From the NCBI GenBank assembly GCA_964057225.1, contig OZ059895.1:15701001-15765000 (forward strand): a stretch of 64,000 nucleotides of DNA, read 5' to 3'. Under the pieces are notes generated by a model, which saw nothing but the letters and a program-made list of their open reading frames with translations, was not told the origin of the DNA and made no database searches. Numbering within the stretch: position 1 is the stretch's first letter; the number at the start of each line of letters is the position of its first letter. The position numbers were made by a program, and so were the translations under genes. Of this stretch, positions 12,741 to 26,899 are shown one piece after another. The stretch comes from Auanema rhodensis (taxonomy: Eukaryota > Nematoda > Chromadorea > Rhabditida > Rhabditidae).

Positions 12741-14394
12741 GATGGCTTGAAGTTAAGAAAACGAAGATAATATGAAAACTGTGAAGAGGAATGCTGGTTA
12801 AGTTGCTTTACACAGAGTTCAACTTTTTGGAAGCTCAAACGATTACATGTCATCTTGACAGGAAAAGACAAAAAGGAGGGAGAGATAGAGAGGTAAAAAA
12901 TAAGAAAGAGAATTGGATAGAGGTTAAAGGGGACAAAAAGTGTATAAACGAAGTGACAAAGCTCATTGAACGATGAAATCAGACTTTCGTTCTGGCTCTG
13001 TCTTAGTTGCTTCATCGTATTCGTCCAGGCAACCTCTCACATTCTATCCTCTTCGCTTCGTCCCTCCCTCCCTTCTCTATTCACTTTATCTTCTTCCAAG
13101 CATATGTTTGTGGCTCAGGTGACCAAATGAGTTATTACCCTTCCAAACTATCACCTCCCCTCCTCCACAGCGTTTTCTGCTCTCTTTTTAACGGAATATC
13201 AATATATCTATCTATTTCTTGGCTCCAAGTACTGAACTGATTTCTAGAAATCCTTTGCAACCAATTGATCATCACATAAAAGGAATGACAAAACTACTTC
13301 TCCTCTTTTACATAAGTTGTGACATTGCGAGAAACCACTTTCCTATTTCAAACAGTAAACAAAAGTTGAACATTAACGATCAAAGTTCATCTGAATGTCA
13401 TCATAACCACAAAATTTGTAAAATGTTCACGGAAAATAACATACAATATAGATCTCATGACTTGCTAAAGCGCAATAAAAATTATTTCAAGAACAACTTG
13501 AATTAAACATGTTTCAAAGACCTTTTTTCATTTTATTTTAAAACGTATTTATTGGCATTTCGAATAACTTTGAAAAAAAAAGAACTTAAACGAATAGACA
13601 TAGACATAGAGCATACAACTTGATAACCAAAATGAAATGTTAAATGTTGAAATTGTAGAGCAATGGCTATTGCTCGTTTACACGGATGTATGAAATGCCT
13701 GTCATTATCTTGACAACCGAAGACGAGCTCAGCTGATTTACAGCTGTTTTCCTTACTCACGTCGTGTAGTCAGCTGGGAATATGTGAAACGAAACAGCGA
13801 AAATCTGACGTCAGATGATAAATATTCGTAGGGCAGATGATCACGAAGACGATAAAGCAAACTCTTGATAAATTTTGATAGCTTCCAGCAGTAATGCTGT
13901 AAAACCCATGTGCTCATTTACTGTGTGTGTTGTGTTATTGCTTGCTAAACGTATTCAAAGCTTATATTTCATTCAAACTTCAGACGTTCTTTGATATTTG
14001 AGTGAAAAAAAGTTCTCGTATTCTATTAGATACATGCAAGGAGCAGAAGAAATGTGAGTTCAGTTGTGTTGGGTGTGAAGATGTGCGCATGCATGAGAAT
14101 AAGTACATGTTTCGTTAGTTAATGATATTATATATTATAAACTATTATATATGTATAGAAATATATATCATATAATTATTATAATCTTAACTAAAGAATG
14201 ATGTTCTGTGAATATGTGTATATATATGTGTGTGAGGAAGTGCGTGTGTGTGTGTGTGTGTATGTGTGTGTGTGTTTCTCATCTCATATGTGGCTACTGT
14301 TTGCTACGACGTAACAGTAACATTGCTAATCTTCGAAAATCATTCATCGGAGCCTAAACGTTCAAAAAAATATTTAATAATATATACTAACATT
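12741..14394. other. Gene-poor interval upstream of the Ig/FN3 gene
   Basis: No convincing exon. The open frames here are low-complexity or hydrophobic and lack splice context; one short plus-strand frame (13285-13506) starts with a weak signal-peptide-like stretch and is not accepted. Likely contains the promoter of the Ig/FN3 gene. Confidence 0.4.
14219..14276. repeat. GT/TA-rich microsatellite
   Basis: Interrupted (GT)n and (TA)n tract. Confidence 0.9.
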
Positions 14395-15078
14395 TTAATG
14401 TAGAATTAGTTTTCGGCTTCGTTTTACCTTGTTCAGCTTTTCCATAAGACCACGAGGAGGTTTCATGGCTGGTGGTCCAATTTTCTTAGCACGTTGAGAA
14501 ATTCGTGTCCTTTTGCTGGGCACAACAGGTGGTACAGGTCCACTAAAAATCATTTTGTTATACATCGGATCAGTCAAACCAAAGTGTCATGCTCTTTCTG
14601 TTTTCTTACTGTGATTTTCTCTTGCTAGGCTTTGATGGCAAGTGATGAACAGAGGATAATGGTTTTCGATGAATTATCGTTGTTTTTCGAGGTCTAGAGG
14701 CTGATCGAACTATAATATGACCTGCAATAATAATTAATTAATAAGAAGAGTAAAGAACATAGTGGAATGCCAGTTCGTTGTGTGGTTACATGATTCGAAA
14801 TGACATTAATACCGTCAGGTGTATTGCGATTAATTTAAGATTATGCTAATTTATTGTTTTGTTTTATTATGCAAATTATGTGAAGAACATACTGCTTTTG
14901 TTTGTTGTTGAATGTCCGTGAAGTAACTGTGGATGAGATCTTTAATTGATTAAAATCACAATTAAATATTTAAAACGAAAGCTATATACTTGGATTTAGA
15001 CGAGCGATGCTGCCTTAACGTATCCGATAAGGAAACTGTGACACAAATGAACAGCATAATAAGCGTATGCAGCCTCAT
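14395..15078 (-). CDS. Small, very basic secreted protein, unrecognised
   Basis: Four exons join in phase. ATG at 15078 opens a signal peptide (MRLHTLIMLFICVTVSLS). Its donor leads to an exon with HPQLLHGHSTTNKS, then SHIIVRSASRPRKTTIIHRK, then, after a TTTTTAG acceptor at about 14545, GPVPPVVPSKRTRISQRAKK through PPAMKPPRGLMEKLNK to the stop at 14395. Predicted length is about 130 residues, rich in Lys, Arg, His and Pro, with no cysteines in the mature part and several dibasic sites. It could be a secreted basic matrix or antimicrobial-like protein or a peptide precursor; nothing in the sequence decides between these. There is no adjacent gene within 1.5 kb. Confidence 0.55.
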
Positions 15079-16854
15079 GTTTCTGTAAATATAATTCAAT
15101 TAATCTACAAGAAATAGCATAACAACAAGAGATTTCAAAGTAAAAATACTATTTGATGTACATGTAGAGGAAAAATGGTTAACGAGTCATCATATAAGTG
15201 GCATGTAGTAACGTTTAAATACATCAGCCGTTAACACATCTGACGAAAGGGCGGACGAAGTTCATGCGGTGGAAAAAAAATAGTTATTTTCCTATATTGA
15301 AAGGTTTAACAAATAACAAATACAGCGAATGTTTTGACAAATTTAACTACTTCTTGACCTCATCATGACCGAATGATGTCTAGACAATTATCAGTGATTT
15401 ATGTTGTATATTATTAGAATGAGACATACTATTTAGATGCACAGAAGGGAAGTATTGACCTTGTTAAATTAGCTAAAATCGACAATTCGGAAGAAAAAAT
15501 TATTCAGAATAGTGGGGGCACAACAAACAAATGGAATGAATCAGAAAATATTGTAAATTAAAAACTTGCATATACAAACATACAAAATGAAAATGGGTTT
15601 ACGAGCCTTTTTGAGTTAAAAAAAATAGAAAAAAGCAATAGACCTTGACTAAAAAACTCAAAAGGATAAGCCTATTGATGAGGTTAATTAAAAGATCATA
15701 GAAAGTAGAATGACAAGCAAAAGAACGTGAAGGCACTACGGGATATCATGATAATGAGTAGAACAAGAAGTATATACCGATTTGATGTAAGAACAAGTTA
15801 TAGTTTGAAGATGACCGCGGCTGACAATCATATCTTTTGACAATCAGTAGTAAAAGTGAAAAAGCGGGTTTGAAACTTTAACTTGCAACTTATAATCCAC
15901 TTAATCATTAAATGAGAGCTAAAGCAATAAATTATTAGTTTTCGGAATTGAAAGAGAAAAGAGAACATGTCGCGCAGTTTCTTTTAGAATCACAGTTTAC
16001 TACGAGATATACCGATTTGATGCATGCCATGCATATCCTCATTCAGTTATGAGTTGCAAATTATTTTAAATATATAGAATACCTTATAAGTACAGGAAAT
16101 CAACGTGTTGCTTGGCTTAACGATGAAAGCTAAGCTGCTGCAAAAACTGAGGGAATGAGGCACGAATGAACTAACCGCCAGATGCGCTTTAATAAATATG
16201 ACGCCTAGCCACTTATAAGCTAGTATAACATTGATCACACCAAGCTTTTCACACGAAAGACAGGATATTTTGTTTTATCGTTCAGATAAGGGGCTAAAAA
16301 GCCGGGATTCAGATCTGATTATGAAGATATAACCAATTGGATCTTACTATCAGCGTCATCATCACATGCGAGTATGAAATCAATCTGTTCTTGTTTTACA
16401 AGTTTCATGTAATTGTTCTGCAACTCTTGAACCATTTAGGGTCATTGGGTCGGTCGACTTGTTCGAACACGCCGTCAAATGAAACAGTAGAAGCCTCATC
16501 CTCATGTAGAGTACTCAGTACATCAGCTACAACTAAATTATGAGTGTTTCTAAGCCTTATTCATAAGATATGAAAATTGGCAATATTATAAACGTGAAAT
16601 CAATGAAAATCATATAGATATAGTACAAAAATACTGAAACTTTATTGATAAACTTTTTTTCAAATACACTAGATAAATATATTAAAACTTTCCAAGTTCT
16701 CCCTATATTGCACATAATGATCACAGTGAAGAGACAGAGCAGAGAAAAACAAAATGCTAGGCGAATGCAAAAATAAGGGAGAATTTTAAGAGCAAAAGCT
16801 CAAACAGGGATATATGAAGATGAATGTATGCATGCGCTTATCCAAAGAAACTTA
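15079..16854. other. Intergenic region without a supported gene
   Basis: AT-rich. A 16-bp string (ATACCGATTTGATG core) recurs near 15775 and 16009. On the minus strand, about 16400-16540 reads for some 40 codons with acidic, coding-like composition (VADVLSTLHEDEASTVSFDG), but I see no matching splice partners or family, so it is not called. Confidence 0.4.
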
Positions 16855-18523
<1,669 letters not shown>

Positions 18524-19135
18524 TTCTTAATAAGAAAACGAATATAGTAACAAAACGAATAAGGAATACTGAACAGATGCTAAAGAGATGACGAGAACTG
18601 GCTTAGATATTATCGTCGAAAAGAGATTCGAGTTCTATTTTGAGGGGAAGATTATATGAAGGGACACACGAGAAAGAGGAGATATCGTCAACCTACCAAA
18701 TATCGAAGAGAGTTAAGAGAACAAGGATATTGGAAATATATGACGATGAAAACGATTAAAGCGACCTGGACGCGTGGCGTATGCATGCTTGCCACGTTCG
18801 ACATACAGAGCTATCAACTATGTACACATGGTGTAAAAGCAATATGGAATTCCTGTCCTACTCGTATACATTGAACTGTTAATCTATCACAATCTTTATG
18901 CAAAAAAACTTTAATAACTGAAGATATTTTACAAAGGGTAGGGAAAACTAATAATAGTTTAAGTACAATAAGAAGAAACGAAGTTGACTCATTTTTATAA
19001 CACATAAATCCGTAGATGTGAAGAACCGTGGGTTTTTTTTACAATTTTTAAGTTACTTCAGTTTTAGTGTCTATTTAAAATGTGAAATGGAATACGAACA
19101 CAGATAAGAACTAGATGAAAATTGGTTGAAAATAT
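18524..19135. other. Spacer between ubc-18 and the GDP-fucose synthase gene
   Basis: No gene supported. The plus-strand frame at 18656-18874 is Arg/Lys-rich with no splice or family support. Likely 3' UTR of ubc-18 plus promoter of the next gene. Confidence 0.4.
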
Positions 19136-19806
19136 TCATGGGCAATCACTTGGCCTCTTCTCTGCGTACTTTTTCGTGTAATCCTCGGCAGTCTTATTAA
19201 ATTTCTTAGGGTCCTTCGTATACTCCTCAGCTAAATCAGCCCGTAAAGCGTGCTCAGGTTCAGGTTCATTAATCAGTCCCAAGATGGCCATCAAGACTTG
19301 AAATGAACAATGTAAGAAGAATGCTTATATGTTGTTCTTACCTTGTTCAGTACGGGTGGCTGGCTTCCAGTTTTCAGGAGTAATAATAGATAAACAGAAC
19401 TGAGGTGTAATTATACATATAAATAATGCAAAATATTAATCTTACTTTTCCATCCTCATCAATATTTGGGTGGTAAATCTTAGTGGCAAATAAGATTTTT
19501 GGTGGTTTGAATGGGTAATCGGCAGGGAAATCAATGTTGATTTTAAAAGCCCCCTTATTATAAGGTTCTTTATCCTATAAATTATTTGCATTATTGCAGG
19601 TAATGTTATATAGGGAGGAAAATCAATAACTTACGGGAACAAGGAGAATAGTCCAATGCAATAGGCTGCTCTCATCATATTCAACATGATCATACTGTTT
19701 AATTCCACATGACTTAATGTCTCCAAGTTCCTATAAGTGAATTAAAACCATTTAAAACTTATGAACATATGAATAAAGACACCTTTTGAAGCCTTCTGGT
19801 AGCCAT
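19136..19806 (-). CDS. ubc-18: Ubiquitin-conjugating enzyme E2, UBE2L3 type
   Basis: E2 of the UbcH7/UBE2L3 group, which passes ubiquitin mainly to RBR-type E3 ligases. Five exons; the first encodes only MATRRLQK. It continues [40 protein letters not shown], the HPN motif ([11 protein letters not shown]) and the active-site cysteine at about residue 85 (GKFCLSI), then [15 protein letters not shown] and [16 protein letters not shown]. The histidine of the PEH segment, typical of UBE2L3, is kept, while the residue two after the catalytic Cys is Ser where human UBE2L3 has Pro. About 150 residues, normal for the family. A TTTACAG acceptor lies 14 nt before the ATG, consistent with leader trans-splicing. 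Head to head with div-1. Confidence 0.94.
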
Positions 19807-20307
19807 AATACCGAGATTTGATACCTGTAAACAAATTTCAATTAAAATACGAATTATAAACTGGAACTGAACAAAAAAAATAGACTTTCAAAGATATCAC
19901 GATTCCAAAAAAGAGAAAAACTTATCATACTAACAGTAATCTATTCCAAAAACAAAAAAGTGATAAGAAACAAAATCAACACTCAAGATCAGGTATGTGT
20001 AAGCAATTTAAGTGTGATAATATATTTAATTTCGAAAAAATTTAATGACCAAAGTCATAAATAATCAAATTTCCAAATATATAAAAATATAAGAATTATG
20101 TACATAACCAGCGCAATCAAACAACCGAGCAATCGAAAGAAACATCAAAAATAAGCCATAAGACGTGAAAACGAAAATTGAAGTGTGGAATCAGAATGCG
20201 CGCGAACTTAAAGATATTTATTTTTTTTATTTTAACATCAAAAGTATCTTTACAACTTGAAGCTATAAATCTATTTTGTTTTATTGTTCTTAAAGCTTAC
20301 AGAAAGA
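19807..20307. promoter_or_regulatory. Shared upstream region of ubc-18 and div-1
   Basis: A 501-bp divergent interval. A GCGCGC core lies near 20207. Acceptor-like TTACAG sites flank both start codons, consistent with trans-spliced mRNAs. Confidence 0.4.
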
Positions 20308-22652
20308 ATGTCCATCGACTTTGATACACTAGCGGATAATATGAGTGACTATGGAGTCAGTTTTTCAGCTGATGATCCAATTTTAACATCAAAGAGTATG
20401 CATACTTAAGCGACTGGGATATATAATATATTTTTTTCAGTTTCTCAGATTTCATGCCAGTTCAATTTAATTGGTGAACAGTTAGAAGATGAACTTTTAG
20501 CTTTTGCGAATAATTTAAAAAAAACTGCTGTTGACAAAGCTTTACTTGAAGCCATGGAAATTGTAACTTTAACAACTATAACTGAAACATTCCCATATTT
20601 ATAGAAACTACAAAAAAAATTGGATAGCGAACTCAAGTCAGCTCAAAAAATTAAAAGGTTTAATTTTCTGAAGAAGTAGAAGCTTAAACTCCAGATTATA
20701 GACCGATTCTCGCCGAAAAATTGCAAGCCTCTTTCCATATGGATACCTCAATAGCTGAAACAGATATTTCCATGATCGAAGATGATAAAAGCTTAGTTGT
20801 TAGTGAGCTTTATTCTCAATTTGCCCCTATCAAGTAATGTTCGATCTTATTATTGTTTATCATAACCGCCCGTAATTAGATCAATACCTCATAAGAAGTA
20901 TCTTGCTCGTGAAAATAGAGGAACAGTCGCAAATGAAATGAAGGGTACCTTGTTTGTTCCAAATTCCGGAAGTAGTGCGATCAAACCGCAGGTTCTAAGC
21001 TTTAAAAATAGACAAATGTATTAAGGGATTACAGATTACTGTGTTATCCGAGAATGCTAACGAGTATTACGCTGGAGATAAAACAGCCAATGTTATTGAT
21101 GGTAATTGTATTATAATATAATTCTAATTATAAATATATTTTAGAAATAACTGAGCGTTTGAAAACCTTTTCTGATTTATTCAGGGAAAACAACCCCGAA
21201 ATTGGAAATTGGACTCGTTCGTTTACAACTGATCTGGTATTTACAACTCATTTCCGATTATTTAATTTTCTATGTTAAGGATATTTTCTTATATGGTGTT
21301 ATAATTAGCGATAGTGAAGAATCTGAAAAATTACATCTCGGAAATGTAAAAATTATGCTGGATGATGAAGCTGGATCTTCCTTCCCACTTGATCTACAAT
21401 ACCTTTCTCCTGTTACTTTCTTCCCCGGACAGGTTTATTTGTTTTCGAAATACTGGAATTAAATTTTTTTATTTTATTCAGATTGTGGCGTTCCAAGGAT
21501 CTTTTGACGAAACTTCTCAAAACTCTTTCATTCCTAAAAAGGAGTTTTTTTTACCAAAACTAACATCTAACGAAATTCACAAGAAAGAATCAGGTAAACT
21601 CAAATCTTGGGAACATTATCAAAATTTTAATTCAGATTTTGTATCTATATGGTCTGCTTGTGGTCCGTTTACAAGCAGCGAAACTTGTGGATATGAGCCG
21701 TTATATGATCTTCTGGAGTCTGTGAGGAAGGAGCAACCTCATGTTCTGGTTTTGGTAAGTTTTTGAAATTGTTTACTTTCGAATTTTTAGAATTTCAACT
21801 TATTGTAGATGGGTCCTTTTGTTGATAGAAAAAGCAAGTACTTTACTTCACCTCATGCTGAAGCAACTTATTCCCAAGTTAAAGATATTATTATGCTAAG
21901 AATTGCTCAATTTCTGGATAAGTGCGTCGTTTTCAAAATTTGAATCGTAACAATTTTTTTAGGTGTTCCACTCATATCATTCTTCAGCCCTCCCCATCTA
22001 GAGAAGGCTCTCACATTAGCCAATACCCTTGCCCACCTCTTAACGTTCCAAGTGAAATGGTGCGGATTTTAGGAAAACGTTTGCATCAAGTTAGCGATCC
22101 TGCCATAGTTGATATTGACGGCATTCGTATTGCCCTGACTGGCTCCGAAGTAATATACAATTCGTAGAAATTTCATACTTATTTTCAATCTGTAGATTAT
22201 TGTCCATCTTGGTCTCACCGAGCTACATCGATCAGCTGATCAAGAAAATTGTGATCGCATATCTAGATTGGCAAATCATTTACTTGAGTGAGATTCGTCT
22301 TTAATTTATTATATATCTTTTTTAATTTTAGCCAACGTTCTTTATATCCTCTTGCCCCGCCTATCCTTCCTACTTCATCAGAGGAAAATTTGAAACTTAG
22401 CAAATTGACAAGTGCTCCTCATATGATCATCACACCTTCTGTATTTCCTTCAACTTTCAAGGTAAATTATTACATTGGTAAAACCATATATCTTCACTCA
22501 AATTTTAGAATATCAACGGTGTACTAGTCAATAATCCGGGAAGCTATCTCCGTGGTAACACTGGTACGTGCTCCAAAGTCGATATAGCACTAGGACTTGT
22601 TACTGGTAATTCAATTGTAGATTATTCACATTGCCGGATTATGAGAGTTTAA
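20308..22652 (+). CDS. div-1: DNA polymerase alpha subunit B (primase complex regulatory subunit)
   Basis: Non-catalytic B subunit of DNA polymerase alpha-primase, needed to start replication in the nucleus; C. elegans counterpart DIV-1. ATG at 20308 lies just behind a TTACAG acceptor. Exons read MSIDFDTLADNMSDYGVSFS, an N-terminal helical part (LEDELLAFANNLKKTAVDKA), an acidic linker, the OB region, and the calcineurin-like phosphoesterase domain: IWSACGPFTSSETCGYEPLY, VLVLMGPFVDRKS, IILQPSPSRE, HISQYPCPPL, IALTGSE, IIVHLGLTELH, and the conserved end APHMIITPSVFPSTFK...VLVNNPGSYLRGNTGTCSKV. As in other B subunits, the metal-binding residues of true phosphoesterases appear degenerate. Introns are 45-60 nt. 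About 580 residues, the expected length. Confidence 0.92.
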
Positions 22653-22878
22653 GAAATTGTACCATGCTATCATGAAATAAAAATCTCACTAACGTTTGTA
22701 ATTTAGTAAAATAAAATAAACATTAATACAGAATAATAACTGTTTATTATTACATAACCACATACAACATTGACAGAGATCCTACAACAAAACAACAAGA
22801 ATTACGAGAGCTGATAAAGGAATATTTTGTCTTTTCATTAAGGATATTAGTGGAAACAACGAATAAATATTGACTGAC

Positions 22879-24079
22879 TTAAGATCTACTACGGCGTCTA
22901 CGAGGAGAGCGGGATCTTGAGCGGTTGAATCTAGCTCCTCCCAATGGAATATCATTGGCACCAGTACCCCGGCGAGGAGGTGGAGTACGACGACGAGGAG
23001 AACTAAATAAGTACATTACGCAAGAATTATGAATACTATATGTACCCTCTACGAACTGGACTTTTCCTAGCGGGAGAGCGGCGAGGAGATCTACGGGGGG
23101 AACGACGGGGTGGACCACCGCCATATCTCTGATTAACTTCAACATTAACTTGTTGGCCATCAATTTGACCACCATCCATATGCTTTACAGCCTTAAACAT
23201 TACACATATGACACTTGAACTATGAACCTAATATACCTTTTCAGCATCCTCAACTTGTTCATATTCAATATATCCATAGCCTCTATGAAGATGATTGTGA
23301 ACGCGATCCATTGGTAAATCACACGCTTTGATTACTCCATACATACCAAAAATTTCATTAATGTGATCCTTAAAAAACTTTTTACATTTTACAAATACAA
23401 AAAAAATTACAAACCTTAGTAACATTACGGCTTAAATTGCGGATGCATATACGTTTGGGGGGACTGGTTCTACGTGGAGAACGTCTGGGAGACCTATAAG
23501 AGTGAAATTGCAATTTATACCCCAAAATATCTTTATACCTTCTTGGAGATCTTCTGGCAGAACGAGAACGTCTACGCTCTCTAAGACGGCTTCCGCTTCT
23601 ATCACGACGTCTAGGAGAAGGAGATCTACGTCTGCGAGGAGAAGAGCGGAAAGTACGATCTAAATTTGAATTCAGTATTCTATTTTGATAATCATGCGTT
23701 ACCTCTCTCGGCACGTGCACCACGAGGACCTCTACGAGGAGAGAAAGAACCACTACGGGTACGGCCTCTAGTAGCTCCCTTAAAAAAAACATTTAATATG
23801 CATTTGTGAATATTACTAAAAACCTTTCCGGATTCTCTGCGATTTCTTGGGGAAGGAGATCTTGAAGTTGATGAGCTTGAGGAACTAGATGATCGAGACG
23901 ATCCAGAAGATCCACTAAAGTAAAAAGTAAAATAGTGCTAAGCAGAAAAAAATAATAGATTAAAAAAATCAATTCGAAAATAATTACCTGCTGCTCGAAC
24001 CACTGGAAGAGCTGCTAGAAGAATCGGATCTAGATCTTCGAGATCTACCTTCTTCTTTTTTCTTTTCTTCCTCTACCAT
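22879..24079 (-). CDS. rnp-5: RNPS1-type SR splicing/EJC-associated RNA-binding protein
   Basis: Nuclear mRNA-binding protein of the RNPS1 group, a component of ASAP/PSAP complexes linked to the exon junction complex. ATG at 24079 directly follows an ATTCCAG acceptor. Order: acidic/basic start (MVEEEKKKEEGRS), a serine-rich block (GSSGSSRSSSSS), an RS/SPRR region, one RRM (RICIRNLSRNVTK with RNP2-like core, then HLHRGYGYIEYEQVEDAEKA with the RNP1 core), VNVEVNQRYGGGPPRR, and an Arg-Ser/Pro-rich tail ending in SRS at 22879. Domain order and RRM wording match RNPS1 rather than a classic SR protein. Convergent with div-1, whose stop is about 230 bp away; head to head with dbn-1. Confidence 0.9.
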
Positions 24080-24713
24080 CTGGAATAAATACTTGTTTAA
24101 ATCAAAACATTGAAAAAAAAGAGAAATAATATCAGCCATAGTTAACTAAAAATAAAAAAATCATTCTAGAATAACATGAATAAATATAGCTATAGGTGAG
24201 CTAAGAAAATTTAAACATGCCAGTAACGTATAATTGAGAAATTCGAATTTCGAAATAGAATGGTATATTAATTTCGCATTATTTACAGAGAGACTAATAT
24301 TATACTTGTTTTGAACTGTTCCCCGAACATTTAAAAAAGAGTTTAAGACTTAAAAAACATAAATTATTGATTTTAATTTATTGTGAATTTGTCTCATTGT
24401 TTAGCATATTTCGCCAATGCGAAATTAATCCAAAGCGGGAACATTAGGGTCTTGCAGCGATTTCCCTGGTGAGGGAGTTTGTTGACAGTGGGTCAACATG
24501 TTCATCCCTCTGTGATTCAGAGGTTGTTGATTACGGTAAAATCTTGATTAAGATATTTCTTAGATTTCTAGTATTTGATAAGAAGAGTACTGTTAATCTC
24601 TTTAAAAGTATTATTAAGCTTATACAAAATATTATTCTTCACTGCAATTTTTACTAAATTCTTCTTATTCCTTCAAAGTTTTATAAATTCTATAATATAG
24701 CTTCTTAGACTAC
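24080..24713. promoter_or_regulatory. Divergent upstream region of rnp-5 and dbn-1
   Basis: About 630 bp between two divergent starts. Contains GCGGGAA (about 24435) and TTTCGCC (about 24410), which resemble E2F half-sites; function is inferred only. A TTCTTAG acceptor lies just before the dbn-1 ATG. Confidence 0.35.
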
Positions 24714-26676
24714 ATGACACTCAATTTCAAAACCCACGGACCTCATATTCAGGCTGCTTATGATCGTGTTGTCTCTTCGAAAACAGGCGATGAATGGTAA
24801 CAGTTTAAATTACATACTAATAGTCAAAACACACCCCTTATCTGAAACATATAAACTTTGAAACGAAACGATTACTTTTTCAGGGTAATATATGATTATG
24901 AAGGAAATTCAAATGTGATTAGAGTAGGAGACGAAGGAGGTCTATTATCCACATTGTAATTATTCTGATCATAATGTTGCAGATGGAGGATTAGATGAAT
25001 TCTCTAACAGCTTTAACAGTGGCCGCTTACAGTATGGGCTAATTAACGTTAAATTGTCAGAAAAAGCTATGTCAAAAATCGTTCTGGTTCATTGGCAAGG
25101 TGAAGGTGTTCCTTCAGCGAGAGTAGCATCAAGTACATCCCATGTTAACGATGTGCGGAGATATTTGAAAACAGTTCATACCGTTGTGTACGCCAGAAGC
25201 GAAATGGATGTTGAACCAGATTCGATCAAAAAAGAAGTTGCCAAACTTCCAGCTGCGTATTCTGAAAGCAAAGTAAGACAATCATTATTTTGTGGCTGCT
25301 TTATAAAAAGGAATACGTTTAGGTTGAAACTTCGTACTCTGCTCCAACCAGTGTTTCATCGGTATATAGACCAGTTAAGCCTCATGTCGACATTAACGTT
25401 AAAGAACGAGAACAGTTCTGGGACAAAATGAATGTCGAGGAAAAACAGTAAGCATCGATAAAAACATTTGTTTTCTCATCTTTCACTTATTTTAAGAAGA
25501 CAAGCGGAGCAGTTACGAAAACATAACGATGATGAAAAAAAATGGACTGAGGAAAGAAATCAGTTGGCTGATCAGATCACACAGAAAAAAGAAACAGAGA
25601 AGTATTAATATAGCAGCTGTGAAGAACGTGTATATTTCTATTTCAGCTCTTCTGCTACTAAAGTAACATCTAATCCTGTTAACAGTAACCCTAACCCACT
25701 TTCAAAATTACCCGAAACATCAGCAGGTGGAAACAAATTAATTTCGCAACGGTTGGGAATGTTTGAAAATAAAGGTATAATGGTCAACCGCTCTATTGCA
25801 TTTTTTGGTTTAAAATGAAAATTTCGTTGTCTCATTCAAGCGAACCAGTAATGTTTTGCTTAAGATTGATATAACATTTTCGATTATATTTCAATATAAA
25901 TATAAGGATGTAATTGTAAACAATTTTATTTCAGAATATCAACCTATTCCTATTCTACCAAATTCTAGTCCAAAGTCTAATTTGTTTAACAATTCATTCA
26001 ATAAGCTATCCGTAAGCGAAGAACCAAAATCTGTTAATAATAACATAACAACAAATCATACTACTCGAGATATTTCTCTTAAATCCGGTATGTTAAGCTT
26101 TATAATCCCAGCTTATTATCGCGTATACAGGACCTGAGCCTTATGTTCCATCACTGTATGATTTTCCTCCCACTGAAGTGCCAACACCTGTTGCTGTTAA
26201 AACTCCTCCACCTCCAGCACCAGTTCTTCAGAAAGGTATTATATTCTTTTTTTCTTTTTTTTTCATGTTTCTGATTCAGAAAGCCTTGCTCCTTCTCAAT
26301 ACGATATTCCACCAGCACCCCTCAGTAGTATTGATCAGTATGATGTTCCACCTGTTTTACCAACTGCTGCCATTGACCAATATGATGTCCCTCCTGTTGT
26401 TGAAACAAGGAAAGGGCTTTGTGCTATGGCTCTATGGGATTATCAAGCCGGTGAATATAGATTAGATAATGATTTTCTAATTTCTTAAATTTGCAGCTGA
26501 CGCAACTGAGATATCGTTTGACCCAAATGATATCATATCTGAGATTAACCAGGTCAGAAAAGTACGCTTAACTATTTTCCAAACTCGTGTTTCAGATTGA
26601 TGAGGGATGGTGGCAAGGAAAAGCTCCCAATGGATCAATTGGTTTGTTCCCATCGAATTATGTGAGCCTTATATAG
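24714..26676 (+). CDS. dbn-1: Drebrin-like actin-binding adaptor (ABP1/DBNL)
   Basis: Actin-binding adaptor that links F-actin to endocytosis and membrane dynamics. ATG at 24714. The N terminus is an ADF-homology domain ([72 protein letters not shown]), followed by a charged coiled-coil-like stretch ([18 protein letters not shown]), a Ser/Asn-rich linker, a Pro-rich segment with three QYD(I/V)PP repeats, and a C-terminal SH3 domain (ALYDY-type [41 protein letters not shown]). About 500 residues, the expected layout for the family. The final exon ends at TAG 26674-26676; a GTGAGC in the last codons could be used as a donor to give an alternative short C terminus near 26830. Confidence 0.92.
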
Positions 26677-26899
26677 AAATATACATATACATATATACTT
26701 ATACATATATAACACTATTAATCAAAATCTTATATTTATCAGAGATTATATATTTCTAATATTAAGCTTTAGAAAGCTAGTTTTTTCAATCTTTAAATTG
26801 CTTTATTTTTCAAACAGCGTGTGCCATTGTGATACGTTAACTATGTTTTTCCTTTTTGGAGCACTTGATTCTTTCACATTTCACTTACAAATTTTTAAA

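Noticed and set aside
12674-13015. Longest minus-strand open frame upstream of the Ig/FN3 gene (113 codons)
   Set aside because: Hydrophobic and pyrimidine-biased composition, overlaps the signal-peptide exon in another frame, no conserved motif.
13219-13506. Plus-strand open frame with a weak signal-peptide-like stretch
   Set aside because: Short, no splice partners, low-complexity downstream part and no resemblance to a family.
16400-16543. Acidic coding-like stretch on the minus strand
   Set aside because: No start, partner exons or family could be found; left as a note in the intergenic entry.
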